DNA from: CAZLBC01 sp964557575
GTDB lineage: Bacteria; Planctomycetota; Phycisphaerae; SM23-33
Assembly (NCBI GenBank): GCA_964557575.1
Contig: CAZLBC010000044.1
Span: 1 to 37,901, forward strand
DNA length: 37,901 nucleotides
Direction of reading: 5' to 3'
Shown: positions 26,592-34,437 of the stretch, piece by piece
Position numbering within the stretch: position 1 is the first letter of the stretch
Layout: each line of letters begins with the position of its first letter
Notes under the pieces: model-generated
What the model saw: only the letters and a program-made list of their open reading frames with translations
What the model was told of the DNA's origin: nothing
Databases searched by the model: none
Made by a program: the position numbers and the translations under genes

Positions 26592-27383
26592 TCAAACGTT
26601 CTGCAGTTCCTGTTCGCGCAGATTCAACTGGTTCCGGAGTCGCTCGATTATGGCCGTGTGCATCTGGCTCACGCGGCTTTCGGAAAGATCCAGGGCCTCG
26701 CCGATCTCTTTCATGGTCATCTCTTCGAAGTAGTAGAGTATCACGATCAGACGTTCCGCCCGGCTCAGCCCCCGCGTCACGAGATCCTTCAGGTCCTGCT
26801 GCTGGGCGGTATCCACAGGACACTCGCTGGAGGCGTCCTCTATCACGTCTATCTCGCATATATCCTTGCTCGAATCGGTCTCGTACCACTTCCTGTTCAG
26901 CGACACGAAATTGGTGGCCTTGGCGTCTTTCTTGAGCTTCCGGAATTCCTTGACGCTGACGTCTATCCGTGCCGCGAGTTCATCCTCGCTGGGCTTCCTG
27001 CCCTCTTCAACCTCGAACGAGTGCGACGCCTCGTTGAGCTTGTTTGAACGGCTGCGCACGAGCCGCGGCACCCAGTCCATCGCCCGGAGTTCGTCGAGAA
27101 TAGCACCCCGTATACGCTGGGCGCAATAGGTCTCAAACTTGACGCCCCTTTTGATATCGAAGGCCCTTATCGCATCCATCAGCCCGAAGATCCCCGAAGA
27201 GATCAGGTCGTCGACCTCGACTTCGTCCGGCAACTTCATCCGAAGCCGTTCGGCCGTGTACTTCACGATCGGAAGATAGTGTTCAAGGAGTCGGTTTCGC
27301 ACTTCCTCGCTGCCGTTTTTTCGTAACTCCTTCCACCATGACTGAACTTCCTCGGCCGTGACTTTTCCCTGCCTCACAAACAT
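26592..27383 (-). CDS. FliA/WhiG-type sigma factor (sigma-28 family)
   Basis: 263 aa. Region 2: YLPIVKYTAERLRMKLP, VDDLISSGIFGLMDAIRAFD, and region 2.4 RIRGAILDELRAMDWVPR. Region 3: about 115-155. Region 4: GLSRAERLIVILYYFEEM and an HTH with TMKEIGEALDLSESRVSQM. This is the pattern of the FliA/WhiG/SigD group controlling flagellar or developmental genes. The ATG at 27383 has AAGGAG 7 bases upstream. The frame continues open for 93 codons upstream without any domain, and this is not taken as part of the protein. It is preceded by a 331-bp region with repeats and by a MerR-type gene. Whether it drives flagellar genes cannot be told from here; a FlgI-like protein is encoded elsewhere in the window. 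Confidence 0.92.
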   Translation of the reverse strand: MFVRQGKVTAEEVQSWWKELRKNGSEEVRNRLLEHYLPIVKYTAERLRMKLPDEVEVDDLISSGIFGLMDAIRAFDIKRGVKFETYCAQRIRGAILDELRAMDWVPRLVRSRSNKLNEASHSFEVEEGRKPSEDELAARIDVSVKEFRKLKKDAKATNFVSLNRKWYETDSSKDICEIDVIEDASSECPVDTAQQQDLKDLVTRGLSRAERLIVILYYFEEMTMKEIGEALDLSESRVSQMHTAIIERLRNQLNLREQELQNV

Positions 27384-27714
27384 GTCGCTCTCCTTCCCTG
27401 CCTGACCTGACGGGCCGCACCCCGAATGCGGGCGGGGCCAACACAAATCGATTGCTGCCGGATACGTGGTCGATAGAACCGGTTTCAAGACCTGCCATGA
27501 AATCGATTTTAGTGATAGAACGGGTTGCATAACCCGTATAGCGCGTATTGCGTGTCCCCTTCCTGATTGCGGGCTGCGCGCCCGTCCCCATGGCGTCCGC
27601 GCGGATCGGCGGCGGACACCATACCCCACACGATACGTTGTCCGCGCCGCACGCTGCACCATACACAGATCTCTTCAAATCAGGTCCTCCTTGACCGTTG
27701 CAAAAGAAGAGCCG
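27384..27714 (-). other. Leader region between MerR-type and sigma-factor genes
   Basis: A 331-bp stretch without a convincing gene. On the - strand it holds a 7-bp-stem hairpin ACGGGTTGCATAACCCGT (27520-27537), two imperfect copies of a GTTCTATC element followed by AATCGATTT (roughly 27503-27525 and 27445-27485), a possible promoter (TTGAAA 27483-27488, 18 bases, TATCCG 27459-27464), and an orphan AAGGAGG at 27686-27692 exactly 7 bases before a TTG that opens a 131-codon frame running into the sigma gene. Confidence 0.5.
27459..27488 (-). promoter_or_regulatory. Possible promoter of the sigma-factor gene
   Basis: On the - strand TTGAAA (27483-27488) and TATCCG (27459-27464) with an 18-base spacer, overlapping the repeat element. 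Confidence 0.35.
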
Positions 27715-28011
27715 TTACTGTTCGTACCCGGCGCCGTCCCGGGAGGATAAAAAATCTCGTATGAAACCCAGCGATTTTCGACGGGATTTCAACTCGGCGA
27801 TAATGTCCAGCCGCTCAAAGACCGAACCGTCGTACAACCGGTGACCGCCCCGCGTCCACCTGACCTCGCGGATCAATCCCATAGACGTGTAATTATGAAT
27901 GGTTTGCCTGCTGAAAGACGAATACTCGGCGACTTCGCCTATGCGGTAGTATTTCGGCGGTATTCTGCTCCTTCTTTTCGCTGGCAATAACCCAGTCTCA
28001 TTCTCGACCAC
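27715..28011 (-). CDS. Short MerR-type transcriptional regulator
   Basis: About 98 aa from the preferred GTG. A MerR-type winged HTH is clear: YYRIGEVAEYSSFSRQTIHNYTSMGLI, then the wing RWTRGGHRLYDGSVFERLDII, and a short helix. There is no long coiled coil or effector domain, so it is a minimal DNA-binding protein that may respond to nothing or to a partner. Start choice: the tool-like long frame begins with a GTG at 28047 without a site; GAGGAG with 6-base spacing favours the GTG at 28009-28011, and the ATG at 28017 directly abuts that site. It lies upstream of, and is co-directional with, the sigma-factor gene, so it may regulate it. Confidence 0.85.
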   Translation of the reverse strand: MVENETGLLPAKRRSRIPPKYYRIGEVAEYSSFSRQTIHNYTSMGLIREVRWTRGGHRLYDGSVFERLDIIAELKSRRKSLGFIRDFLSSRDGAGYEQ

Positions 28012-28063
28012 GCACATCTCCTCGCAGATCGATTCTCTTCCGGACACCGGAAGATTATTTATT

Positions 28064-28091
28064 TTTATATTTTATAAAACGTAAAAATCAA
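28064..28091 (-). promoter_or_regulatory. Promoter of the MerR-type gene
   Basis: On the - strand TTGATT (28086-28091), 16 bases, TATAAA (28064-28069), within an AT-rich stretch just downstream of the pfkB terminator. Confidence 0.6.
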
Positions 28092-28100
28092 GATAAAAAC

Positions 28101-28127
28101 AAAAAAACCGGCTTTTTTCAGCCGGTT
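28101..28127 (-). terminator. Rho-independent terminator of the metK-pfkB set
   Basis: On the - strand the arms AACCGGCT and AGCCGGTT (28120-28127 and 28106-28113) with a 6-base loop are followed by a T run (28101-28107). It closes the kinase gene ending at 28150. Confidence 0.88.
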
Positions 28128-28149
28128 ATTTGATTTCACTGTCGTTATT

Positions 28150-29130
28150 TCAATCGACCCCGATTGTGTGTCTGATGTCCTTCCACGTCTCGTCGGACAA
28201 TGCGGCCCCCAGCACCTTCACCACTTCCGCCCCCAGTATCGCGCCGATACGGCCGGACTCGGTGAGCGTTCGGCCCGCGTGGATCCCGTACAAAAATCCC
28301 GCCGCCCAGTAATCCCCGGCCCCGGTCGTATCCACCGGATCGTCGACGGTTACCGCTTCTATCCTGCCCGCCCGGCCTCCCCCGGCGATCACCGCCCCCT
28401 CCGCTCCGAGCTTCAGCACCGCCGTTTCACAGGGGACCGTCAGCGCCTCCACGGCCGTGTCCGGATCACTGCTGCCGCAGAACTCCTCGGCCTCCTCCTC
28501 GTTCGCGAATACCATGTCGACGTACTGTTCCAGCAGATCCATCAGGGTGTCTCCGGCGGCCCGGACCACCTCAAACGAACCGAGGTCCAGGCTCACCGTA
28601 CAGCCGGCGGCCGCGACCGTGGAGAGTATCTTCTCGGCCAGTGCCGGGTTGAACAGCAGGTATCCCTCCATGTGCAGATGGGCACATCCGGCGAAGTCGT
28701 CGTGCGAAACATCTTCGGGCGACATGTCGCCTGCCGCCCCCAGGTCCGTTCTCATCGTCCGCTCGGCATCGGGCGTTACCATGCTCAGGCACCGGGCCGT
28801 GGGGGCATCCTGGGAAAACCTGAATCGCCGCGTGTCGCCGCCCAGGGATCGAAAGGCATCCATGTAGAACGCACCCGCGGCATCTCCGCCGAGCTTACCC
28901 AGAAAGGACGTGGGTACCCCCAGCCTGCTCAGGGCGAACACCGTGTTCGCGGCCGAACCCCCGATCGCCTGGCGGGTTTCCGTCGAAAGCAGGCCGAGCA
29001 ATCTCCCCATCTCTGCCGAATCGACCAGTTCCATCCCCCCCTTCTGACCCCCCGCCTCAGCCAAAAATCCCTCGTCGACCTCAGCGATGAGGTCCAGTAT
29101 GGGCGACCCGGCTCCGAGTATCATCGACAC
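28150..29130 (-). CDS. PfkB family sugar/nucleoside kinase (adenosine kinase-like)
   Basis: 326 aa. Ribokinase-fold kinase: GGSAANTVFALSRLG at about 57-71, FLGKLGGD, a substrate lid region and the C-terminal PfkB motif DTTGAGDYWAAGFLYG with the catalytic Asp. The N-terminal pattern and length resemble the adenosine kinase branch of the family. Position directly after metK is informative: S-adenosylmethionine use yields adenosine, so an adenosine kinase would fit the pathway, but this is inference. The gap to metK is 3 bp. The GTG at 29130 and the ATG at 29124 are both possible starts, with no strong ribosome-binding site for either. Confidence 0.85.
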   Translation of the reverse strand: MSMILGAGSPILDLIAEVDEGFLAEAGGQKGGMELVDSAEMGRLLGLLSTETRQAIGGSAANTVFALSRLGVPTSFLGKLGGDAAGAFYMDAFRSLGGDTRRFRFSQDAPTARCLSMVTPDAERTMRTDLGAAGDMSPEDVSHDDFAGCAHLHMEGYLLFNPALAEKILSTVAAAGCTVSLDLGSFEVVRAAGDTLMDLLEQYVDMVFANEEEAEEFCGSSDPDTAVEALTVPCETAVLKLGAEGAVIAGGGRAGRIEAVTVDDPVDTTGAGDYWAAGFLYGIHAGRTLTESGRIGAILGAEVVKVLGAALSDETWKDIRHTIGVD

Positions 29131-29133
29131 GTC

Positions 29134-30327
29134 TTATTTCGCCAATCCGGCGGCCTCGCGCAACGCTTCCGTCTTGTCGGTCTTCTCCCAGGGGAACTTG
29201 TCCCTGCCGAAATGCCCGTACGCGGCCGCCTCGCGGTACGACCACCCCGACGGCTCCCGGAGTTTCAGCGATTCGATGATGGACGCCGGCCGGAAATCAA
29301 AGATGCCCCCCTTCTCGATGATCGACACGATCTTTTCCTCGTCGACCGTGGCCGACCCGAACGTGTCCGCGTTGATGCTCAGCGGTTCGGAGACCCCGAT
29401 CGCGTACGCGAGCTGGATTTCACACTTTTCGGCGAGACCGGCGGCCACGATATTCTTGGCGACGTACCGGGCGTAGTAGGCCGCCGAGCGGTCGACCTTG
29501 GACGGATCCTTGCCCGAAAACGCGCCGCCCCCGTGGCAGCCCACGCCGCCGTACGTATCGACGATGATTTTTCGTCCCGTCAGTCCGGCGTCGCCGTGCG
29601 GCCCCCCGATGACGAACTTGCCCGTCGGATTAATATGGTATACCACGTCGTCGTCCAAAAGGCCCGTGGGTCCCAGGATCTCCCGGGCGGCCTCTATCAG
29701 TTCGGTCCGGATCCGTTCGAGCGGGACGTCGTCGGTCTGGTGCGATATCACGACCGTGGTGATCCGAACCGGTTTTCCCTCGCGGTAGAGCACCGACACC
29801 TGGGACTTCGAATCGGGCCGGAGGTAGTCGATCGTCCCCGCGGTGCGAATATCGCGAAGCCCCACGAGCAGCCGGTGGCTGAAATCGATTGGGGCCGGCA
29901 TGAGATTCTCGGTGGCGTTGCTGGCGTACCCGAACATCATGCCCTGGTCGCCGGCGCCCTGCTCGGCATGAAGGCCCTGTCCCGCCGTGACGCCCTGCGA
30001 AATATCCGGAGACTGCTTGTGTATCCGCGTTTCGTAGGAGAACGTGTTGTAACAGAATTTCAACTCCGGGCGATCGTAACCGATCCCCCGGACCACTTCC
30101 CGGGCAATCGCTTCACTGTCGATCCGGTCCCAGCCGGCGCAGGTTATCTCCCCGAGATTCAGGACGTAATCGGTCGTCGTCGCCGTCTCGCACGCCACGC
30201 GGCTCGCGGCATCCTCCGCGAGGCAGGCGTCCAGCACCGCGTCCGAAATCTGGTCACACACCTTGTCGGGGTGGCCCTCGCTGACCGATTCGGACGTGAA
30301 TATGTGTTCCGTGCTTATCTTGCTCAT
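29134..30327 (-). CDS. metK: S-adenosylmethionine synthetase
   Basis: 397 aa. Makes S-adenosylmethionine from methionine and ATP. Landmarks: SVSEGHPDKVCDQISD near 13-28, GAGDQGMMFGYA (signature 1), GGGAFSGKDPSKVDRSA (signature 2), and HINPTGKFVIGGP. The ATG at 30327 is the family start; AAGGAG lies about 11 bases upstream, slightly far. The longer in-frame start at 30351 is not needed. Upstream 93 bp carry short hairpins (CCCGG/CCGGG near 30392-30406) but no recognisable SAM riboswitch core. It follows the four-helix membrane protein and is tightly coupled to the PfkB kinase. Confidence 0.97.
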   Translation of the reverse strand: MSKISTEHIFTSESVSEGHPDKVCDQISDAVLDACLAEDAASRVACETATTTDYVLNLGEITCAGWDRIDSEAIAREVVRGIGYDRPELKFCYNTFSYETRIHKQSPDISQGVTAGQGLHAEQGAGDQGMMFGYASNATENLMPAPIDFSHRLLVGLRDIRTAGTIDYLRPDSKSQVSVLYREGKPVRITTVVISHQTDDVPLERIRTELIEAAREILGPTGLLDDDVVYHINPTGKFVIGGPHGDAGLTGRKIIVDTYGGVGCHGGGAFSGKDPSKVDRSAAYYARYVAKNIVAAGLAEKCEIQLAYAIGVSEPLSINADTFGSATVDEEKIVSIIEKGGIFDFRPASIIESLKLREPSGWSYREAAAYGHFGRDKFPWEKTDKTEALREAAGLAK

Positions 30328-30420
30328 TTGCCGTGTAACTCCTTCATTCAATAATCACCCCGACACGCGAGGCCGGGGACCGAGAGTTCGCATGTTCCCG
30401 GATCGACCGGGATGAGATAC

Positions 30421-30969
30421 TCAACGGTTTGTTCTCAATCCGTCGCTCAGGGAGGGACCGCGGCGAATCGTCCGCCTTCGCTCCTTCAGCATCTTGACAA
30501 CGAAAATAACCCAGATCAGCACCGCCAGGGCGATCACGATCGGCAACGTCACCGTGCTCAGCCGGGCGAGGGGGCCCTCTTTGACTTCCCCCCGTATCAT
30601 GTGGGGTTCGTAGACGGCCCAGCTTACCAGCAGGGCGCCGCCCCCGGCGACGATCGTCTGCACCATCGCCGACGCCCAGGCCCACGAGATGCTCAGCCGC
30701 TGGCGGTTCGCGAAATAAATCAGCGCGAGCCCCACCGCCATCCAGAGCAGGCCCACTATATCGATGACGAACCCGGTTTCCACGAAAAATATCTTGAGCA
30801 CCCGGGTAACCTGCGGCAACTGTTCGCCGCCGCCGGACGTCCGCATCATGTTCTTCATCATCAGGCGGCTGATGCCCGCCACCATCGCCCAGCCGACAAA
30901 CGAGGCGCCCGTGAACCCGATGGCCAGGCCCACGTCGAGGCGGGTTGTCCTTTTCATTCTGCCGAGCAT
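30421..30969 (-). CDS. Membrane protein with four helices, unknown function
   Basis: 182 aa. Predicted helices near 12-36, 60-88, 95-120 and 138-162, with a basic C-terminal tail (KMLKERRRTIRR). No family is recognised. The ATG at 30969 has no ribosome-binding site. The promoter on the same strand (TTGACC at 30999-31004, TGTAAT at 30976-30981, 17-base spacer) leaves only 6 bases between the -10 and the ATG, so transcription is expected to start at or next to the codon. It is probably co-transcribed with metK, 93 bp downstream. Confidence 0.65.
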   Translation of the reverse strand: MLGRMKRTTRLDVGLAIGFTGASFVGWAMVAGISRLMMKNMMRTSGGGEQLPQVTRVLKIFFVETGFVIDIVGLLWMAVGLALIYFANRQRLSISWAWASAMVQTIVAGGGALLVSWAVYEPHMIRGEVKEGPLARLSTVTLPIVIALAVLIWVIFVVKMLKERRRTIRRGPSLSDGLRTNR

Positions 30970-30975
30970 TGGCGT

Positions 30976-31004
30976 ATTACATCATCTAAACGGCTTCCGG
31001 TCAA
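30976..31004 (-). promoter_or_regulatory. Promoter of the membrane protein-metK set, overlapped by an inverted repeat
   Basis: On the - strand TTGACC (30999-31004), 17 bases, TGTAAT (30976-30981). The -35 lies in the left arm and loop of the perfect repeat CCGGTC-6-GACCGG (30997-31014), a candidate operator. Confidence 0.55.
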
Positions 31005-31063
31005 TAACGACCGGCCATTTCTGTGTTCCCGTTTTTTCGGACAACGGTTACACTGGTGCGACC

Positions 31064-32641
31064 ATGGCAGCCGGCGCGAGAGCGACAATCAGGAAGCGGA
31101 GTATCCACGCGGGCGTGGGGTGCATCGCGATCTCATGCATCTACTTCTCCCTGGCGACGATCCCGCCCTGCGCGGAACTCATGGCCGGGTTCCTCGGCAC
31201 CGCGCCGGACCGGCTCTACGGCCACTGGATCGTCTTCCTGCTGTGCGGCGGCATCTGCGCGACCACCCTGTTCGGCTCCGTCGCCGGCCTCGCGCCGACG
31301 GCACGGCACCTCGGGGCGTGGACCGCCCACGCGGGCATATTGCTGCTGGCGGTGGGCGGCGCGATATTCGCGTTGTCAAGGGAAGACGGCTACGCCGTCA
31401 CGACAAAAACGCGTAACGGCTGGAGCGACATCGACGAGTTCTACCTGAAGGATACCAACCGCATCGTCGCCGCCGTCGACGAGGGCATGCGGTACGAAAC
31501 CGATCTCCCGCCCGGACGCCGGTTGCGGCGCCGCGCGGACCGGGGACGGGTCCGCGACATCGAGACGGCAATAGAGATCCGCTCACCGCGGGGAACGGAT
31601 ATCCGCCTGACCGGCTGGGCGGAGGATGTCGCGACGATCGCGGCCGTCGACTTCCGCCTGAAAACCGGCGATCGGACGCGGTCGCACGTGCTCCGGGGCG
31701 TACCCGGCGGAAACCTCCTTCGCTGCGAGGGGTTCGACATCGAGTTCCTGCCCAATCCGTCCATGCAGCGGATACGCCGGCTGCTGTTTCCGGACGCCCG
31801 CGCTGAATCCGAACCCTCCGATCCGCCGCGGTCGCCGACGCAGCCGGCCGGCCCCGGGCCCGAGGCCCCGGGGGAAACCGCGGAGAAGCCAAAAACGGTC
31901 CGGCCCCGGGTCGTCCTGGTCACCGGCGTGAATATCCGCCCCCAGGTGGTACTGGTGATGCCGGACGACACCCGCCGGCAGGCCCCCCTGCAACTCGACA
32001 GGGACGTGGCCCTCCCGTTCGGGGCCCCGCCGCCGGCCGTGCTGAACATCGTGCGGGCATACACGGTCGCCGCCGGGACGACGCAACAGGACTCATCGAA
32101 AAAAAGCGGCCGCATGACCGCCGCCCGCGTCGACATCACCGCCGGGGACTGGAAGACAACGACGCTCATCCCGCGCGGCTGGATGCGGGGCATGCCCACC
32201 CGTGTGCTGCTGCCCGGGGGCCGGACTCTCCTGATCGAGCTGATGCCCCGCGCCCGGCCGCTCGGGGCGACCGTGGCAATCGAGGCAATCGAATACGTCC
32301 CCTACCCCGGCTCGATGATGGCCCGGGATTACGTCACGGAGGTCACCGTCGAGCGCGACGGCGAAGACAACACAGACACGATCAGACTGAACAGCCCCGT
32401 CATGGCCGGCCCCTACCAGCTCAGCCAGAACACGTGGGGGCCGCAGCCCGCCGACCCGCTCTGGATCTCGCTGGGCGTCGCGACCCGGCCCGGCATCATC
32501 TTCGTGTGGATCGGGTTCGCGATGATCTGCCTGTCGATGCCGTATGCCTTTTACGTCAAGCCCCTCCTCGTCCGCCGCGCGGCGCGGAAATCCGAAGCCG
32601 CCGCGGCCGGCGGCCCGGCCGAAACGGGGGATGCCCCGTGA
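31064..32641 (+). CDS. resB: ResB/Ccs1-like cytochrome c biogenesis protein
   Basis: 525 aa. System II cytochrome c maturation: ResB and CcsA together move heme across the membrane and ligate it to apocytochrome c. Three N-terminal helices (about 14-32, 45-67, 78-97, the third in HLGAWTAHAGILLLAVGG) precede a large extracytoplasmic domain that is Pro/Arg-rich and diverged, and one more helix follows near 485-507 (the segment PGIIFVWIGFAMICLSMPYA) before a basic tail. The motif AGPYQLSQ before that helix resembles ResB. The ATG at 31064 is a natural start; a longer frame begins at 30764 inside the opposing gene and is rejected. The stop overlaps the ccsA GTG as GTGA. Confidence 0.82.
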   Translation: MAAGARATIRKRSIHAGVGCIAISCIYFSLATIPPCAELMAGFLGTAPDRLYGHWIVFLLCGGICATTLFGSVAGLAPTARHLGAWTAHAGILLLAVGGAIFALSREDGYAVTTKTRNGWSDIDEFYLKDTNRIVAAVDEGMRYETDLPPGRRLRRRADRGRVRDIETAIEIRSPRGTDIRLTGWAEDVATIAAVDFRLKTGDRTRSHVLRGVPGGNLLRCEGFDIEFLPNPSMQRIRRLLFPDARAESEPSDPPRSPTQPAGPGPEAPGETAEKPKTVRPRVVLVTGVNIRPQVVLVMPDDTRRQAPLQLDRDVALPFGAPPPAVLNIVRAYTVAAGTTQQDSSKKSGRMTAARVDITAGDWKTTTLIPRGWMRGMPTRVLLPGGRTLLIELMPRARPLGATVAIEAIEYVPYPGSMMARDYVTEVTVERDGEDNTDTIRLNSPVMAGPYQLSQNTWGPQPADPLWISLGVATRPGIIFVWIGFAMICLSMPYAFYVKPLLVRRAARKSEAAAAGGPAETGDAP

Positions 32642-34392
32642 ACCGCCCGGCCCGCTCAGCCCGCCTCATCCTCGCGGCCACCGCCATCGTCGCGACCGCC
32701 GGCGCCGCCTGTCCGGCCGGGGAAATCTTCGACGACGAGTTCGCCGCGTTCGCCGCCGCCGTCGACCGCCGGACCCTGAAGAGACTGCCCGTGCAGCACA
32801 AGAGTCGCATCACGATCATGGACACTTTCGCCCGGGATGCGGTCCACGGCATCTGCGGGGACGCATCCCCCGACGGCGTCGATCCCGCCGTCGCGTGGAT
32901 GGAACTCTACCTCAACGCCAGCCGGTATCTCGCGGTCCCCCTGCTGTACGTCAAGGAGGACCTGATGCGGTCGTTCCTCCTGAAACGGGACCTCGGGCCG
33001 TTTACGGACGACTTCCGCGAAACCCACCGGCTGCCGCCCGCGGTACTCATCGACCGCGAAGGCCTGGGCATCCTCGCCCGGGACGGCCGGCTCAGCGGCA
33101 CGCACGCCGGGGACTTCCAGCACATCAGGGAACTGGATCTGGGGCCGGCGATCGGCGCGATGTACGGGGACCGGACCGGTGAATACAAGGTCCCCATCGA
33201 CCGCCTGATGGGACGGTTCAACCGCTTCCTCGCCGCCGACGCGGTCCGGGTCATTCCCGCCGCCGGGGTCAACTGGAAAACCCCCTTCGACGCGATCGAG
33301 TCCGGGGACCGCGCCGCCGGTGAAGCGGTTGAATCGGAAACGGGGCCCGATTTCAGGCTCTCGCCGCTCCTGCAGTCATGGGTCGACCTCCAGCGGGCCT
33401 GGACCCGGCGGGACGCGGAGGCGGCGAACGCGTCGCTCCGGGAATTCGCCCGCCGGCAGGCGGCGGCCGATACCCGCGGCGCGATCCCGTCTCCGGCCGT
33501 CCGCACACTGGAAATCTGGTTCAACCGGACGGGTAAGTTCGCGATCGCGTGGGTCGGGTTCGCCATCGCGCTGATCCTGATCATCGCGGCCGCCGCGACA
33601 AACAATCTCCTGGCGCGCCGATCCGGATTGACGGTACTCGGGGCCGCGACCGCCCTCCTCGCCGCGGGGTTCATCATCCGCTGGATTCTCAGCGGGCGGG
33701 CGTGGTACCTGCCGCCCCTGATGAACCAGTTCGAGGCGGTGATGGGCTCGGCCCTCCTCGCCGGCGCGGGCGGATTCCTGATCGAGCTGTTCCACAAGCG
33801 CAACTACATCGCGCTGGGCGGCGCGTTCTACGCGACCGTCGCGCTGCTCTCCTGCCAGTTCTTCTCCCGGCTGATGGGGGCCGACATAAGCAACCCGGCC
33901 GGCATCCTGAACTCGATGTGGATGGCCGCCCACGTCGCCGTCATCGTCGTCGGCCACGCCTTCGTCGGGATGTCGCTGATCCTGTCGGTGATATACCTGT
34001 TTGTCCGGCTGCGAACCCGCGGCAACCCGGGCGGGCGGCGATCATCCGGCCCCGACCTGTGTGCCGCCCCCCCGCGATCCACCGCGGCGACCGTCGACCG
34101 GTGCAACCTGATCGTCGCCCAGGTCGCCTGCTGGTCGGTCACGGTGGGCACCATCCTCGGGGCGGTATGGGCCGACGTGGCGTGGGGACGGTTCTGGGGA
34201 TGGGACCCGAAGGAAACGTGGGCACTGATAACCGCCCTGCTCTTCATCATCCTGCTGCACCTGCGGTTCGTCGTCCCGGACCGCCGGCGGGGACTCGCCA
34301 CCGCCGCGGTCTGCATCCTCGGGTGCGGGGCCATGCTGTTCAACTGGATAATCGTCAACTACTTCTTGGAAGGCATGCACAGCTACGCGTAA
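32638..34392 (+). CDS. ccsA: CcsA-type cytochrome c heme lyase subunit
   Basis: 584 aa. N-terminal membrane or signal helix (about 8-25), a large extracytoplasmic segment of about 270 residues of unknown role, then several helices from about 302 and the heme-handling WWD-type motif WGRFWGWDPKETWA at 516-529. Histidines on neighbouring helices (for example HVAVIVVGHAF) are consistent with heme ligands. The partner ResB is encoded just upstream. The GTG at 32638-32640 overlaps the resB stop (GTGA), so translation is coupled; the longer frame upstream is inside resB. Most bacterial CcsA proteins of 300-400 aa lack this N-terminal extension. Confidence 0.9.
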   Translation: MNRPARSARLILAATAIVATAGAACPAGEIFDDEFAAFAAAVDRRTLKRLPVQHKSRITIMDTFARDAVHGICGDASPDGVDPAVAWMELYLNASRYLAVPLLYVKEDLMRSFLLKRDLGPFTDDFRETHRLPPAVLIDREGLGILARDGRLSGTHAGDFQHIRELDLGPAIGAMYGDRTGEYKVPIDRLMGRFNRFLAADAVRVIPAAGVNWKTPFDAIESGDRAAGEAVESETGPDFRLSPLLQSWVDLQRAWTRRDAEAANASLREFARRQAAADTRGAIPSPAVRTLEIWFNRTGKFAIAWVGFAIALILIIAAAATNNLLARRSGLTVLGAATALLAAGFIIRWILSGRAWYLPPLMNQFEAVMGSALLAGAGGFLIELFHKRNYIALGGAFYATVALLSCQFFSRLMGADISNPAGILNSMWMAAHVAVIVVGHAFVGMSLILSVIYLFVRLRTRGNPGGRRSSGPDLCAAPPRSTAATVDRCNLIVAQVACWSVTVGTILGAVWADVAWGRFWGWDPKETWALITALLFIILLHLRFVVPDRRRGLATAAVCILGCGAMLFNWIIVNYFLEGMHSYA

Positions 34393-34437
34393 GATGCCTC
34401 CCGACGTTCTTCTATATATCGGATCCGCTCCCCCGCC

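Noticed and set aside
27384..27662. 93-codon N-terminal extension of the sigma factor
   Set aside because: No stop codon but no domain; the ATG at 27383 has a strong ribosome-binding site and gives the normal family length.
27283..27678. 131-codon - strand frame with TTG start and a strong AAGGAGG
   Set aside because: It overlaps the first 100 bases of the sigma-factor gene in another frame, has no recognisable domain, and its peptide is dominated by repeated leader DNA. Kept as a finding rather than as a gene.
30328..30420. SAM riboswitch upstream of metK
   Set aside because: Only short GC hairpins are present; none of the known SAM riboswitch core sequences is visible.
30764..31063. Upstream extension of resB
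   Set aside because: It lies inside the opposing membrane-protein gene and the spacer, and ResB begins naturally at 31064.
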